Assembly: GCF_016595795.1 (NCBI RefSeq) | Contig: NZ_JAENHN010000059.1 | Span: 203,818-267,817 of the forward strand | DNA: 64,000 nucleotides | Direction: 5' to 3' | DNA from: Clostridium yunnanense | Lineage (GTDB): Bacteria; Bacillota; Clostridia; Clostridiales; Clostridiaceae | Shown: positions 36,474-44,628 of the stretch, one piece after another | Layout of the letters: each line of letters begins with the position of its first letter | Position numbering within the stretch: position 1 is the stretch's first letter | The notes under the pieces: generated by a model | Told to the model about the DNA's origin: nothing | Seen by the model: only the letters and a program-made list of their open reading frames with translations | Database searches by the model: none | Translations under genes and position numbers: made by a program

Positions 36474-36571
36474 AGATAAACCACTTCATAATTGAATTTA
36501 TATTTTCAAATTCTCCTCTCAGAACCCAGAGGAATTTTGAAAATAGATTTCGGATTGAAGTGGTTCTTCTT
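36473..36571 (+). repeat. Dispersed ~100-bp palindromic repeat, copy 3, abutting the MITE-like element
   Basis: TAGATAAACCACTTCATAAT opens the unit and AGATTTCGGATTGAAGTGGT closes it; AACCACTTCA and TGAAGTGGTT pair. It directly joins the right end of the 211-bp element, so two repeat families are stacked upstream of the T-box promoter. Confidence 0.7.
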
Positions 36572-36662
36572 ATCTTATGCTTTAATGTTGATAATAAAAA
36601 CTCTTTGAATGCGAAAGTAATAAATGTAATGGAGTTAAGTACCACGTTTTTTTAATACCCTC

Positions 36663-36691
36663 TTGACAAAAATCATTTCATTTAATATATT
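36663..36691 (+). promoter_or_regulatory. Promoter of the T-box leader
   Basis: TTGACA (36663-36668) and TATATT (36686-36691) are separated by 17 bases. Transcription would start near 36699, at the beginning of the T-box stem I. Confidence 0.75.
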
Positions 36692-36698
36692 TAAAAAA

Positions 36699-36966
36699 TA
36701 AGGCAATGATGAGAAGAGTAGTTACTTTCAAAACTTACAGAGAGTTCCTTTTGCTGAGATGGAACAGTATAGATTTTAACGAAACAAGGCTCAGAGCTTC
36801 ATACGGATCTTAATTTTTATAATAAGTGATGCTATGACGTTTGTTCACGTTACAGAACTAGAGTATTAATTTGTACTCGATAAGATTAGTATGGTAACAT
36901 GCTAATGAAGCAGGGTGGTACCGCGATTAATTCGCCCCTACAGATTATTGTAGGAGGTGTTTTTTT
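36699..36966 (+). promoter_or_regulatory. T-box riboswitch leader
   Basis: The diagnostic T-box bulge sequence GGGTGGTACCGCG lies at 36913-36925. Stem I features are upstream: GATGAGAAGAGTAG (36708-36721, kink-turn region), CAGAGAG (36738-36744) and an apical stem GTTCC/GGAAC. The terminator arms CCCCTACA (36935-36942) and TGTAGGAGG (36949-36957) precede seven T residues. T-boxes sense uncharged tRNA and turn on aminoacylation or amino acid genes. The next gene is a methionyl-tRNA synthetase-like protein starting 223 bases after the terminator; that gap holds AT-rich sequence and nothing I recognise. The specifier codon is discussed as a finding. Confidence 0.93.
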
Positions 36967-37188
36967 ATACCCTTTTTTACTGTTTAAGGATTTAAAATAA
37001 AAAAAGTTAGTTTTGGATAACTTAAGTAATATATTATTTTGAATTTGGAGTCAGTAGATTTAACACTGATAAATCTAATATAGATTAGGTAATGAACTTT
37101 ACAATCACATAGACTATTAATGGTAATTCAATTATAGATTTAAATAAACTAGTAAGTATATGTTATTACATTTAAGGAGTGTGAAAAA

Positions 37189-39180
37189 ATGGAAGAAAGA
37201 AAAATGGAACGCCCAGTATTCCCAAAGAAAGCCGTTATAACTTCTGGGATGCCTTATGGAAATAAAGAACTACACTTTGGACACGTTGGTGGAGTGTTTG
37301 TTCATGCAGATACCTTTGCTAGATTTTTAAGAGATAGGATTGGCAAGAAAAATGTTATATTTGTATCAGGAACAGATTGCTATGGATCACCTATTTCTGC
37401 AAGCTACAGAAAAATGGTAGATGAAAATAATTATAAAGGATCTATAGAGGATTATGTTCGTGAAAATCATGAAAAGCAAAAAGAAGTGCTTGCTAAATAT
37501 GAAATGGAGTTAAATCTTTATGCTGCATCAGCACTGGATAGAGCTGGAGAAATACACAAAGAAGTGTCTGCTAGTGTATTTAATAAATTATATGAAGGTG
37601 GATATTTAGTAAAATTATCATCTCCTCAGTTTTATGATCCAGATAAAAAAGTACTATTAAATGGTCGTCAGGTAATAGGTAAATGCCCAATAGAAGGATG
37701 TACATCTGAAAAAGCTTATGCTGATGAATGTGATTTAGGGCATCAATTCATGCCGATTGAATTAATAGATCCAAAGAGCATCTTATCAGGTAAAGTACCA
37801 GAACTTAGAGATGTTACAAATTGGTACTTTAAATTAGATGAGTATAATAGGCTTTTAAATGAAGAAGTAGATTATTTAAGAAAGAATACAAATTGGCGTA
37901 AGTATTTATTAAATACAATCGAAGAATTTTTAAAGCAACCAATTATATATGTTAAACGTAAGCAGTTAGAAGAGATAACAGATTTAGAAGGAAAGTTACC
38001 AAAACACACCATTATAGATGAACCAAAGAAGCCATCAGTTTCTTTTGTATTTGAAAATCTAGATGATAGAGATAAAGCAAGAGAAGTTTTTGATAAGCTA
38101 GGCATCCGCTTTAGAACTGGTAAGACTCTAGTACCTTTTAGATTATCAGGTAATGTTGAGTGGGGGATAGAAGTGCCTGAAAAAGAAGAACTTAAGGATT
38201 TAACTTTCTGGGTTTGGCCAGAGTCTCTTTGGGCTCCAGTATCTTTTACTAAAGCATATTTAGAAAGCATCGGAAAAGATTCTGAGGCATGGAAAGAATT
38301 TTGGACTGGAAAAGATTCGAAAGTATATCAATTTATTGGAGAAGACAATATATATTTCTATGGAGTTGCTGAAATGGCAATGTTTATGGCTTTATTAGGA
38401 ATAGATAAAGATGATAAAGTAGACTTTGAAAATGTGAATCTTCCTCATCTAATTGCAAATAATCATCTCCTTTTTATGGATAAAAAAGCCAGCAGCAGCG
38501 GTTCTATAAAACCACCTATGGCAAGGGAGCTATTAGAATACTATACTGCAGAGCAATTACGTATGCATTTTTTAAGTCTTGGTTTAGTGAAAAAGAGCGT
38601 AAGCTTTGCCCCACAAGCCTTTATGGATGTGAAGGATAAACAAGGTCCTGATACTGTTTTGAAGGACGGTAATCTGCTTACAAATGTGTTTAATAGGCTT
38701 GTTCGTTCTTGCTTCTATACAGCACAAAAGTATTTTGATGGAACTATACCAGTAGGTGAAATAAGTAAAGAAATTTTAGATGAATCAAATGAAGCTATTT
38801 TAACTTATGAAAAACACATGTACAATCACGAATTTCATATTGTAACTTATGTTTTGGATAGTTATATCCGTAATATGAATAAATATTGGGTAAATAACAT
38901 GAAGCAAGCAGAAAATAAGGAAGATAATGAATTAAGAAGACAAGTGCTTATAGATTCATTCCATGCCGTAAGAACAGCTATAACCTTAATACATCCTATT
39001 GCACCAAATGGCTGTGAGATGGTAAGAGAATATCTAAATGTAGATGAAAAGCTTTGGAGTTGGGATTATATTTTCAGTCCGATTAATGAACTTTTAGGTG
39101 ATCCAGCTACTCATAAATTAAAATACTTGGAACCTAGAGTAGACTTCTTTGCAAAACATGAGAGTCAAATCTCTGGTTAA
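37189..39180 (+). CDS. Divergent methionyl-tRNA synthetase-like class I tRNA ligase
   Basis: 663 residues. The MetRS fold is clear: 'SGMPYGNKELHFGHVGG' with HIGH replaced by HFGH, a zinc knuckle (C at 'KCPIEGC' and 'DEC'), 'NWYFKLDEY', and an alpha-helical C-terminal anticodon domain. The C-terminal EMAPII-like tRNA-binding domain is absent. Key motifs differ from true MetRS: 'GTDEHG' reads 'GTDCYG', the 'WFDA' motif reads 'WVWPES', and KMSKS is replaced by 'KKASSSGS'. It may therefore be a paralogue with altered or lost aminoacylation activity, or a resistance-type MetRS. It follows a T-box leader. AAGGAGTG lies 8 bases before the ATG. Confidence 0.85.
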   Translation: MEERKMERPVFPKKAVITSGMPYGNKELHFGHVGGVFVHADTFARFLRDRIGKKNVIFVSGTDCYGSPISASYRKMVDENNYKGSIEDYVRENHEKQKEVLAKYEMELNLYAASALDRAGEIHKEVSASVFNKLYEGGYLVKLSSPQFYDPDKKVLLNGRQVIGKCPIEGCTSEKAYADECDLGHQFMPIELIDPKSILSGKVPELRDVTNWYFKLDEYNRLLNEEVDYLRKNTNWRKYLLNTIEEFLKQPIIYVKRKQLEEITDLEGKLPKHTIIDEPKKPSVSFVFENLDDRDKAREVFDKLGIRFRTGKTLVPFRLSGNVEWGIEVPEKEELKDLTFWVWPESLWAPVSFTKAYLESIGKDSEAWKEFWTGKDSKVYQFIGEDNIYFYGVAEMAMFMALLGIDKDDKVDFENVNLPHLIANNHLLFMDKKASSSGSIKPPMARELLEYYTAEQLRMHFLSLGLVKKSVSFAPQAFMDVKDKQGPDTVLKDGNLLTNVFNRLVRSCFYTAQKYFDGTIPVGEISKEILDESNEAILTYEKHMYNHEFHIVTYVLDSYIRNMNKYWVNNMKQAENKEDNELRRQVLIDSFHAVRTAITLIHPIAPNGCEMVREYLNVDEKLWSWDYIFSPINELLGDPATHKLKYLEPRVDFFAKHESQISG

Positions 39181-39244
39181 CATTTACTAAATGATAAGCA
39201 CTATGCTTAGATGAAAAACACTAATTATTTATTAAGCTTTAAAG

Positions 39245-39272
39245 AGAATCCTATTGTAGGGTTCTTTTTTTC
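39245..39272 (+). terminator. Terminator after the MetRS-like gene
   Basis: AGAATCCT (39245-39252) pairs with AGGGTTCT (39258-39265), with a 5-base loop, followed by TTTTTTT. Confidence 0.85.
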
Positions 39273-39329
39273 TTTATATGAAATTCAAATTTAGTAAAAA
39301 AAATTTGAAGTAATAAGCTTATATATTTG

Positions 39330-39386
39330 TTGACAAGTGGTATGAAAAGGAATATTCTTATTTCAAGAAATGAATCGTGATTCATT
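39330..39386 (+). promoter_or_regulatory. Promoter and operator of the TetR gene
   Basis: TTGACA (39330-39335) and TATTCT (39353-39358) have a 17-base spacer. The inverted repeat AATGAATC-GT-GATTCATT (39369-39386) lies right over the expected start of transcription and 20 bases before the start codon. This placement is classical for negative autoregulation by a TetR-type repressor. Confidence 0.8.
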
Positions 39387-39406
39387 TTTTATTAAGGAGA
39401 TTTTTT

Positions 39407-40102
39407 ATGGTATACAAAAAAACAGATAAAACTGAATTACGTAAAGATGAGAAAAGAAAACTAATTTTTGAAACTGCAGCTAAAGTTTTCGCGGAAAAAG
39501 GATATAACAATACTTCAATAAAAGATATAGCAAGTAAAGCTGAAGTTTCTGTAGGCACCTTTTATTTGTATTTTAAGAACAAGGAAGAGCTGTTTGAGGA
39601 ATTATACGATCAAATGGAACAAATAATAAGCAGCATAAAAAATTATGCTATGAAAAAAGAAGTTTCAGTAGCGGCTGAAAGGTTTGCAAATGTAGTAGCT
39701 GCTTCTATGTGGACGTATCAAAAGTATAGGCAACTTGCAAAAATTTTGTTAGTAGAAGCTTTACGAATAAATTCACGATTTGAAGAAAAATATCAAGAAC
39801 TTGTGATGAAATCCTGTGAAGATATGGAGGGTATATTAAAACATTTGAAAGCTATAGGAATAATTGATGTTCCAGATGTTAAGGTATCCGCTATAGTTCA
39901 TGAGGGTTCGTTTAACTATGCCATTAGTTATTGGTTGAGAACTGAGGATAAAACTGATTTCAAAGAATATGGGTATCCTCTAGCAGTCTCTTCTCTACAG
40001 TCTTTAAAAATTGAGTTTTCTAAGGAAGATATACAAAGCACCATTAAAAGCATGTTTTTAGAATTAGATAGGGTGGCTGATGAAATAATTAAGTTCAAAT
40101 AA
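39407..40102 (+). CDS. TetR family transcriptional regulator
   Basis: About 231 residues. The N-terminal HTH is typical: '[47 protein letters not shown]'. The C-terminal ~170 residues form the helical ligand-binding part and resemble the FadR/YfiR-like group of Firmicutes, but no ligand can be named. ATG at 39407 lies after AAGGAGA; a perfect operator overlaps the promoter, indicating autoregulation. The kinase-like gene 70 bases downstream may be in the same transcript. Confidence 0.9.
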   Translation: MVYKKTDKTELRKDEKRKLIFETAAKVFAEKGYNNTSIKDIASKAEVSVGTFYLYFKNKEELFEELYDQMEQIISSIKNYAMKKEVSVAAERFANVVAASMWTYQKYRQLAKILLVEALRINSRFEEKYQELVMKSCEDMEGILKHLKAIGIIDVPDVKVSAIVHEGSFNYAISYWLRTEDKTDFKEYGYPLAVSSLQSLKIEFSKEDIQSTIKSMFLELDRVADEIIKFK

Positions 40103-40172
40103 TTCAAGAAATTAAATTGACCGGAGGTGGATTTTTAATAGGTATATTAAGTTGTACTTGTTAAAGCTTATT

Positions 40173-41027
40173 ATGATAGAATTGAATGAAATTAAGTTGC
40201 TTGCTCAAGGTGGGCAAGCAGAGATTTATGAACTAGGTAATGATAAAGTTATAAGAGTATTACGAAATGTGGAAGATGAGGGATATCTTAAAGCTGAAAT
40301 GGTAACTATGCAAGCTTTAAAGAAGAAAAATAAGTCTGTACCTACAGTATATGAATATACGCAAGTAAATGGAAGACCTTCAATAATTATGGAGAGGCTT
40401 AAAGGGAATACAATGTTAGAGCTTATAAAGAAAAATCCTCTTCAGCTTTTTAAGTATGCTGAAAAGTTAGCTAATCTTCATGTAGAAATAACAACTCCAA
40501 TTGAAGGGTTAGGTCTTTATTCAATTAGAGATAGAGCTACTCATCTAATACCAAAAGCAGAAATGTTAGAGGAGGATGTTAAGAAATTTGTTCTTGATAT
40601 TTTAAAAGGATTACCAAATGGAAGTGATCTTTGTCATGGCGATTTTCACCCTGGAAATATCATGATAGTAGGTGATCAATACTATGTAATTGATTGGTTT
40701 GGTGCAACTTATGGTAGAAAGCTTTCAGACATGGCACACACTTATTTAATTTTAAGAAACACACCTAAAATCCCAGGGGTAAGCAAAATTCAGAACTATC
40801 TCATAGGTGTTTCAGGAACTATTATTTCAGGTAAATACTTATCTACATTGCAAAAGCTCCAAGGTATAGATTATAGCGAATTCTCCAGATGGATGGTCAT
40901 TAGAGCTGCAGAAAGAGTTTATTATGGGATGCCTTTTGAAAAAGAGGCACTTGTTAATTTTATTAAAAGATGTATGAAAGCTCAAGCTAGTGGAGTAAAT
41001 CCAGATGGTTGGTGGAAGTTTATATAA
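40173..41027 (+). CDS. APH/choline kinase-like phosphotransferase
   Basis: About 284 residues with a protein-kinase-like fold: an N-lobe nucleotide loop 'LLAQGGQAEIYEL', a Lys in 'KVIRVL', the catalytic loop 'DLCHGDFHPGNIM' and the metal-binding 'YVIDWFGA'. This is the aminoglycoside phosphotransferase (APH) family, which also acts on choline, homoserine, fructosamine and macrolides, so a resistance role cannot be assumed. The start is uncertain: ATG at 40173 lacks a good ribosome site, TTG at 40152 is in frame, and the strong GGAGGTGG at 40123-40130 is far upstream. It probably shares a transcript with the TetR gene. Confidence 0.82.
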   Translation: MIELNEIKLLAQGGQAEIYELGNDKVIRVLRNVEDEGYLKAEMVTMQALKKKNKSVPTVYEYTQVNGRPSIIMERLKGNTMLELIKKNPLQLFKYAEKLANLHVEITTPIEGLGLYSIRDRATHLIPKAEMLEEDVKKFVLDILKGLPNGSDLCHGDFHPGNIMIVGDQYYVIDWFGATYGRKLSDMAHTYLILRNTPKIPGVSKIQNYLIGVSGTIISGKYLSTLQKLQGIDYSEFSRWMVIRAAERVYYGMPFEKEALVNFIKRCMKAQASGVNPDGWWKFI

Positions 41028-41659
41028 AGTTATAAAACTCTCTATATAGCTGTTCAGAAAAATCCTTTAATTGATAATAGTTGTATTTTGGTTTTGTGTT
41101 TTAAAAGCACCAAAAGTTTAACATGTTCTTTACAGCAGTATAAATTATATTGTTATTATTTGCGGTTTATTAATTACAAGTCTTACTAAGTCATTGGAAT
41201 ATAGGAAAAATAGCAGTTTTTTAGTAGCAGATTTTAAAAGACGATATTACCAAACTCAGTGAAGCTTCTAATATAATTGAAATTGATAGAACAAAATGTT
41301 ATAATTAATTATAAAAATGAAGATACGAGGAAATTATTATGTAATTAAGTATATTTATCTAAGCAAAATTAGTGAGTATTTACAGTCGTTAAAAAACTAT
41401 TTTAATGGACTTGTTTGTGTACTTAAATTTAGTTTAAATATAATTTACTTTTTATAACCATAATAATTACCTCAAAAGATTCACTCTTTTGAATATTAAA
41501 ATTAAAATTTTAAATTGTTCATGTACGAAGCCTAGATAAAGTGAGATTGAGTACTATAAGTATAATTTAAGTTTAATTATTAGGTAATGTTATTAGTGTT
41601 GTGAAAAGTTAAATTCGCAGCACTTTTTTGTTGTGCAAATTTAAAGGAGATGAATTCAT
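41028..41659. other. 632-base gene-free region upstream of the RNA-repair pair
   Basis: Very AT-rich. A small hairpin CAAAAGA/TCTTTTG lies near 41472-41490 and an intrinsic-terminator-like hairpin at 41595-41629. No coding frame or known riboswitch class is recognised. The region must hold the promoter and a potentially long leader of the RNA ligase operon. Confidence 0.6.
41595..41629 (+). terminator. Terminator-like hairpin 30 bases before the RNA ligase start (possible attenuator)
   Basis: AGTGTTGTG (41595-41603) pairs with CGCAGCACT (41616-41624), allowing two G-U pairs, followed by six T residues. The nearest upstream plus-strand gene ends 568 bases away, so this more likely acts on the leader of the RNA ligase gene than on that gene. 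Confidence 0.65.
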
Positions 41660-42457
41660 ATGGAAAGAATTTATAAGTATCCAAGGACTCCACATCTTGA
41701 GGGATCAAGATTGCAACAGGGAGATGAGGATTTAGATAGCGTTAAATTTGAAAAAATTAAAGATAGATATTGTGTTTTAGAAGAAAAAGTAGATGGAGCA
41801 AATTGTGGCATTAGCTTTGATAACAATGGAAGAATGTATTTGCAAAGTAGAGGCCATTTTTTAAATGGAGGATATGGTGAGGCTCAATTTGATTTGTTTA
41901 AAACTTGGGCAAATACCTTTAGTTATAGACTTTGGGAGCTTTTAAGTGATAGATATATTATGTATGGTGAATGGCTTTATGCGAAACACACTATATTCTA
42001 TGATAATCTAAATCATTATTTTATGGAATTTGATATATTTGATAAAATTGAAGAAAGATTTCTAAGTACAAAAAGAAGAAAGCAAATGCTTGAAAACTAT
42101 TCTTTTATTAAATCAGTGCTGGTTTTAAAGGAAGGAATAATAAGATCTAAAAAGGAAATAGAGGTTCTTTTAGATAAATCAAATTTTAAATCAGAAGTTT
42201 GGCAGAAAAACTTAGAGCTAAGTTGCATTGAATTAGGTTTGTCCTATGATATTGCTAAGAAACAAACTGATAATACTGATCTAATGGAAGGTATTTATAT
42301 CAAGTTAGAAGATGAAAACTATGTGATTAGCAGGCTTAAATATGTTAGAGCATCATTCTTAAATTCAATTTTAGATTCGGAAACCCATTGGGCTAATCGA
42401 CCTATTATACCTAATAAACTTCAATGGGGAATTGATCTTTTTTCAGAGGAGGTGTAG
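41660..42457 (+). CDS. RNA ligase, Rnl2-like
   Basis: 265 residues. Nucleotidyl-transferase motif I is 'LEEKVDGANCG' with the AMP-accepting Lys43. Motif III-like 'YIMYGEWLYAKHTI', motif IV 'MEGIYIKLED' and motif V 'YVISRLKYVR' follow in order. This is the ATP-dependent RNA ligase family (T4 Rnl2 and bacterial relatives), which seals 3'-OH/5'-phosphate RNA ends. The next gene, 2 bases downstream, encodes an HD-polynucleotide kinase that would make exactly those ends, so the two form a healing-and-sealing RNA repair pair. AAAGGAGAT precedes the ATG. Confidence 0.88.
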   Translation: MERIYKYPRTPHLEGSRLQQGDEDLDSVKFEKIKDRYCVLEEKVDGANCGISFDNNGRMYLQSRGHFLNGGYGEAQFDLFKTWANTFSYRLWELLSDRYIMYGEWLYAKHTIFYDNLNHYFMEFDIFDKIEERFLSTKRRKQMLENYSFIKSVLVLKEGIIRSKKEIEVLLDKSNFKSEVWQKNLELSCIELGLSYDIAKKQTDNTDLMEGIYIKLEDENYVISRLKYVRASFLNSILDSETHWANRPIIPNKLQWGIDLFSEEV

Positions 42458-42459
42458 TT

Positions 42460-43545
42460 ATGGATATTGAGAAATTACTTAAACAAAAGGACTACAACTT
42501 TAAAGAACTAGTGAAAGATTTTCAAATAATAGAAAATCTAAAAGCTGTTAAGCAGAATTATAAATATCATGGTGAAGGCGATGTTTATATTCATACTAAA
42601 TTAGTATGCGAAGAGATATTAAAACTTCAAGAATGGAAGACTTTAAGTGAAAGAGAGAAGTGCATTCTATATACATCAGCAATGTTTCATGATATAGGAA
42701 AATGGATTGCAACTAAAGAAGAAAATGGAGATTTAGTTTCTCCAAAACATGCAGTTAAAGGGGCAAAAATATTTAGAGATTTGGTATATAGAGAATACGA
42801 GCTTGATAGTGATATAAGAGAAGCCATAGCGGCATTAATAAGATATCATGGGTTACCACTATATTTTATAGAGAGAGAAAACGTAGATTATGATCTAATA
42901 AAGGCAGCAGAGATAACTAATATGAGATTGCTTAAGATTCTGGCAAAATGCGATTTGCTTGGAAGAATTTGCGACGATAAAGAAGAATTACTTGATAGAG
43001 TTGAGTATTTTGAAAGTTATACTAAAGAATTAGATTGCTACTATGGTCCTAAGAAGTTTAAGAACGATTATACAAGATTTTTGTATCTTGCAGAAAATAA
43101 AGTTTATCCTGGAGCAGAGATATTTGATGATAGGAGCTTTGAGGTTATAGCTATGATGGGACTTCCACTTGTAGGAAAAGATACTTATATCAAAGATAAC
43201 CTTAATGGATATAAAGTTATCTCTTTAGATGATATAAGAGAGGAGCTTGGAATATCTCCAACCAAGGATTTTGGTCAAGTTGGAGCATTAGCATATGGTA
43301 GGGCAAAAGAATTTCTAAGAAGAAAAGAGAGTTTTGTTTGGAATGCTACTAATTTGCGAAGAGAAAACAGGCAAAAGTTAATAAGATTATGTACTGCATA
43401 TGGTGCGAAAATAAGATTTGTTTATTTAGAAGTTCCTTATAAAGAGTTACTTTTAAGACGTAATGATAGAGAAAGGTGTGTTCCTGTTAAGGTTATAAAC
43501 AATATGATAAAAAAGATGGATATGCTTGAAGGCGAGGAAATATAA
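42460..43545 (+). CDS. HD-Pnk: HD-domain phosphoesterase fused to polynucleotide kinase
   Basis: 361 residues in two parts. The N-terminal ~220 residues are an HD domain with 'IHTKLVCEEIL', the catalytic pair His77-Asp78 in 'MFHDIGKW' and further His in 'PKHAVKGA' and 'RYHGLPL'. The C-terminal ~135 residues are a P-loop kinase with Walker A 'GLPLVGKDTY' (Lys240), 'ISLDDIREEL' and a lid-like 'RRNDRERCVP'. The layout matches HD-Pnk of Runella slithyformis, where the HD part removes 2',3'-cyclic or 3' phosphate and the kinase phosphorylates 5'-OH ends. GAGGAGGTG overlaps the ligase stop region, so translation is coupled. Confidence 0.88.
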   Translation: MDIEKLLKQKDYNFKELVKDFQIIENLKAVKQNYKYHGEGDVYIHTKLVCEEILKLQEWKTLSEREKCILYTSAMFHDIGKWIATKEENGDLVSPKHAVKGAKIFRDLVYREYELDSDIREAIAALIRYHGLPLYFIERENVDYDLIKAAEITNMRLLKILAKCDLLGRICDDKEELLDRVEYFESYTKELDCYYGPKKFKNDYTRFLYLAENKVYPGAEIFDDRSFEVIAMMGLPLVGKDTYIKDNLNGYKVISLDDIREELGISPTKDFGQVGALAYGRAKEFLRRKESFVWNATNLRRENRQKLIRLCTAYGAKIRFVYLEVPYKELLLRRNDRERCVPVKVINNMIKKMDMLEGEEI

Positions 43546-43620
43546 TCTGCTAGAAATTGTTTAACAAAATTCTAATGAAACAAATATGTTAATTAATTAG
43601 AAGTACTTAAGCTAAAATAA

Positions 43621-43647
43621 ATGGAGCCTATCTTTTGGAGGCTCCAT
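43621..43647. terminator. Bidirectional terminator between HD-Pnk and bioY
   Basis: ATGGAGCC (43621-43628) pairs exactly with GGCTCCAT (43640-43647), followed by an A/T-rich run ending in TTTTT on the plus strand. It separates two convergent genes. Confidence 0.8.
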
Positions 43648-43668
43648 TAAAATTTTTATAAATTTATC

Positions 43669-44202
43669 CTATCTTCTTAGAGTATTGATTCTTTTAGCAA
43701 CTAATGCAGCAACCACAGCCTTTATTATATCACCGATAATGAAAGGAAGTGCGCCTACAATAAATGCTCTATAAACACCGATTCCTGTAATATACGATAG
43801 CCATAAAACTCCTAAAATATAAACTACAACAATTCCGCCTATAAGGTTGGCTAATACCATTGAAATGATAGAACTATTCTTATTCTTTATTAAACTAATA
43901 ACTATGGAACCCATAAGAAATCCGATAAGATATCCTCCGTTAGAGCCTACAATAACTCCTATACCTGAAGCTCCCCCAGAAAATACAGGAAGTCCAATGA
44001 TTCCCATGAATATAAAAGTGATTACGCTTAATCCAGCTTGAAGTGGAGTAAGTACACAACCAACAAGCATTATCATCAATGTTTGTCCTGTAAGCGGAAC
44101 TGGGCTAAAAGGTAGCGGAATTGAGATATAACCAAAAACAGAAATTAGGGTAGCAAATAATGCTGCATAAATCATATCGTTTATTCTAATTTTTTTTCTC
44201 AT
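43669..44202 (-). CDS. bioY: Biotin transporter substrate-binding subunit BioY
   Basis: 177 residues with five to six helices. The family signature is clear: 'ISIPLPFSPVPLTGQTLMIML', 'GIIGLPVFSGGASGIGVIVGSNGGYLIGF' and 'LPFIIGDIIKAVVAALVA'. It is the S-component of an ECF-type biotin importer. No ECF ATPase or EcfT gene is nearby, so it likely uses the shared module encoded elsewhere. A BirA-type operator overlaps the promoter (44270-44324), so expression should rise when biotin is scarce. TGGAGGAC precedes the ATG. Confidence 0.95.
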   Translation of the reverse strand: MRKKIRINDMIYAALFATLISVFGYISIPLPFSPVPLTGQTLMIMLVGCVLTPLQAGLSVITFIFMGIIGLPVFSGGASGIGVIVGSNGGYLIGFLMGSIVISLIKNKNSSIISMVLANLIGGIVVVYILGVLWLSYITGIGVYRAFIVGALPFIIGDIIKAVVAALVAKRINTLRR

Positions 44203-44269
44203 CTAAAGTCCTCCAATTTATTCATCGTAATCTTTTAAAATTTCATTTCTTAACCAATTTGTCCAATTA

Positions 44270-44324
44270 AGTATAAAATACTGAAGGTACATTGTCAACT
44301 TGAAAAACAAAAGAGGTTGACAAT
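44270..44324 (-). promoter_or_regulatory. bioY promoter overlapped by a BirA-type biotin operator
   Basis: On the minus strand TTGACA (44298-44293) and TATACT (44275-44270) have a 17-base spacer, a near-perfect promoter. The inverted repeat ATTGTCAACTT (44291-44301) / AGGTTGACAAT (44314-44324), with a 12-base spacer, matches the TTGTNAAC-N14/15-GTTNACAA form of Firmicute BirA operators and covers the -35 box. From 44325 to 44628 I see no further feature. Confidence 0.87.
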
Positions 44325-44628
44325 ACGCTTTTAAAAACTTTAATTTGTAGCAATAAGATTTAAGTTATAGTAAATGAAAAATAAGTTTAATAAGATTAAA
44401 TTTAATCGGTGAAAAATTGTTATTTACATGATATAATTAGACAGAATGTCTTAAAATGAAGTGTAAATATATAAAAAATATAAAGAATCAATTGTAAGTA
44501 TATATATCGGATATTTTTAACTAAAGTCGGAAGGCTGTTTCTATTTTTCAAGGCTTGTGGTGAGAGAACTTAAAATATAATTGTTATTAAAAAGTTATGA
44601 GTCTATAACTAAGGAGAAGTGTTTTTGA

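Noticed and set aside
36873..36912. A separate small RNA gene inside the T-box leader
   Set aside because: The hairpins here are accounted for by the stem III and antiterminator parts of the T-box leader.
40173..41027. Aminoglycoside resistance gene
   Set aside because: Only general APH-fold motifs are present. The family includes many housekeeping kinases, so a resistance call is not supported.
44500..44628. Possible riboswitch in the leader of the Cache-domain kinase
   Set aside because: A purine-rich stretch (GTCGGAAGG, GTGGTGAGAGAAC) drew attention, but no known aptamer core or terminator could be fitted.
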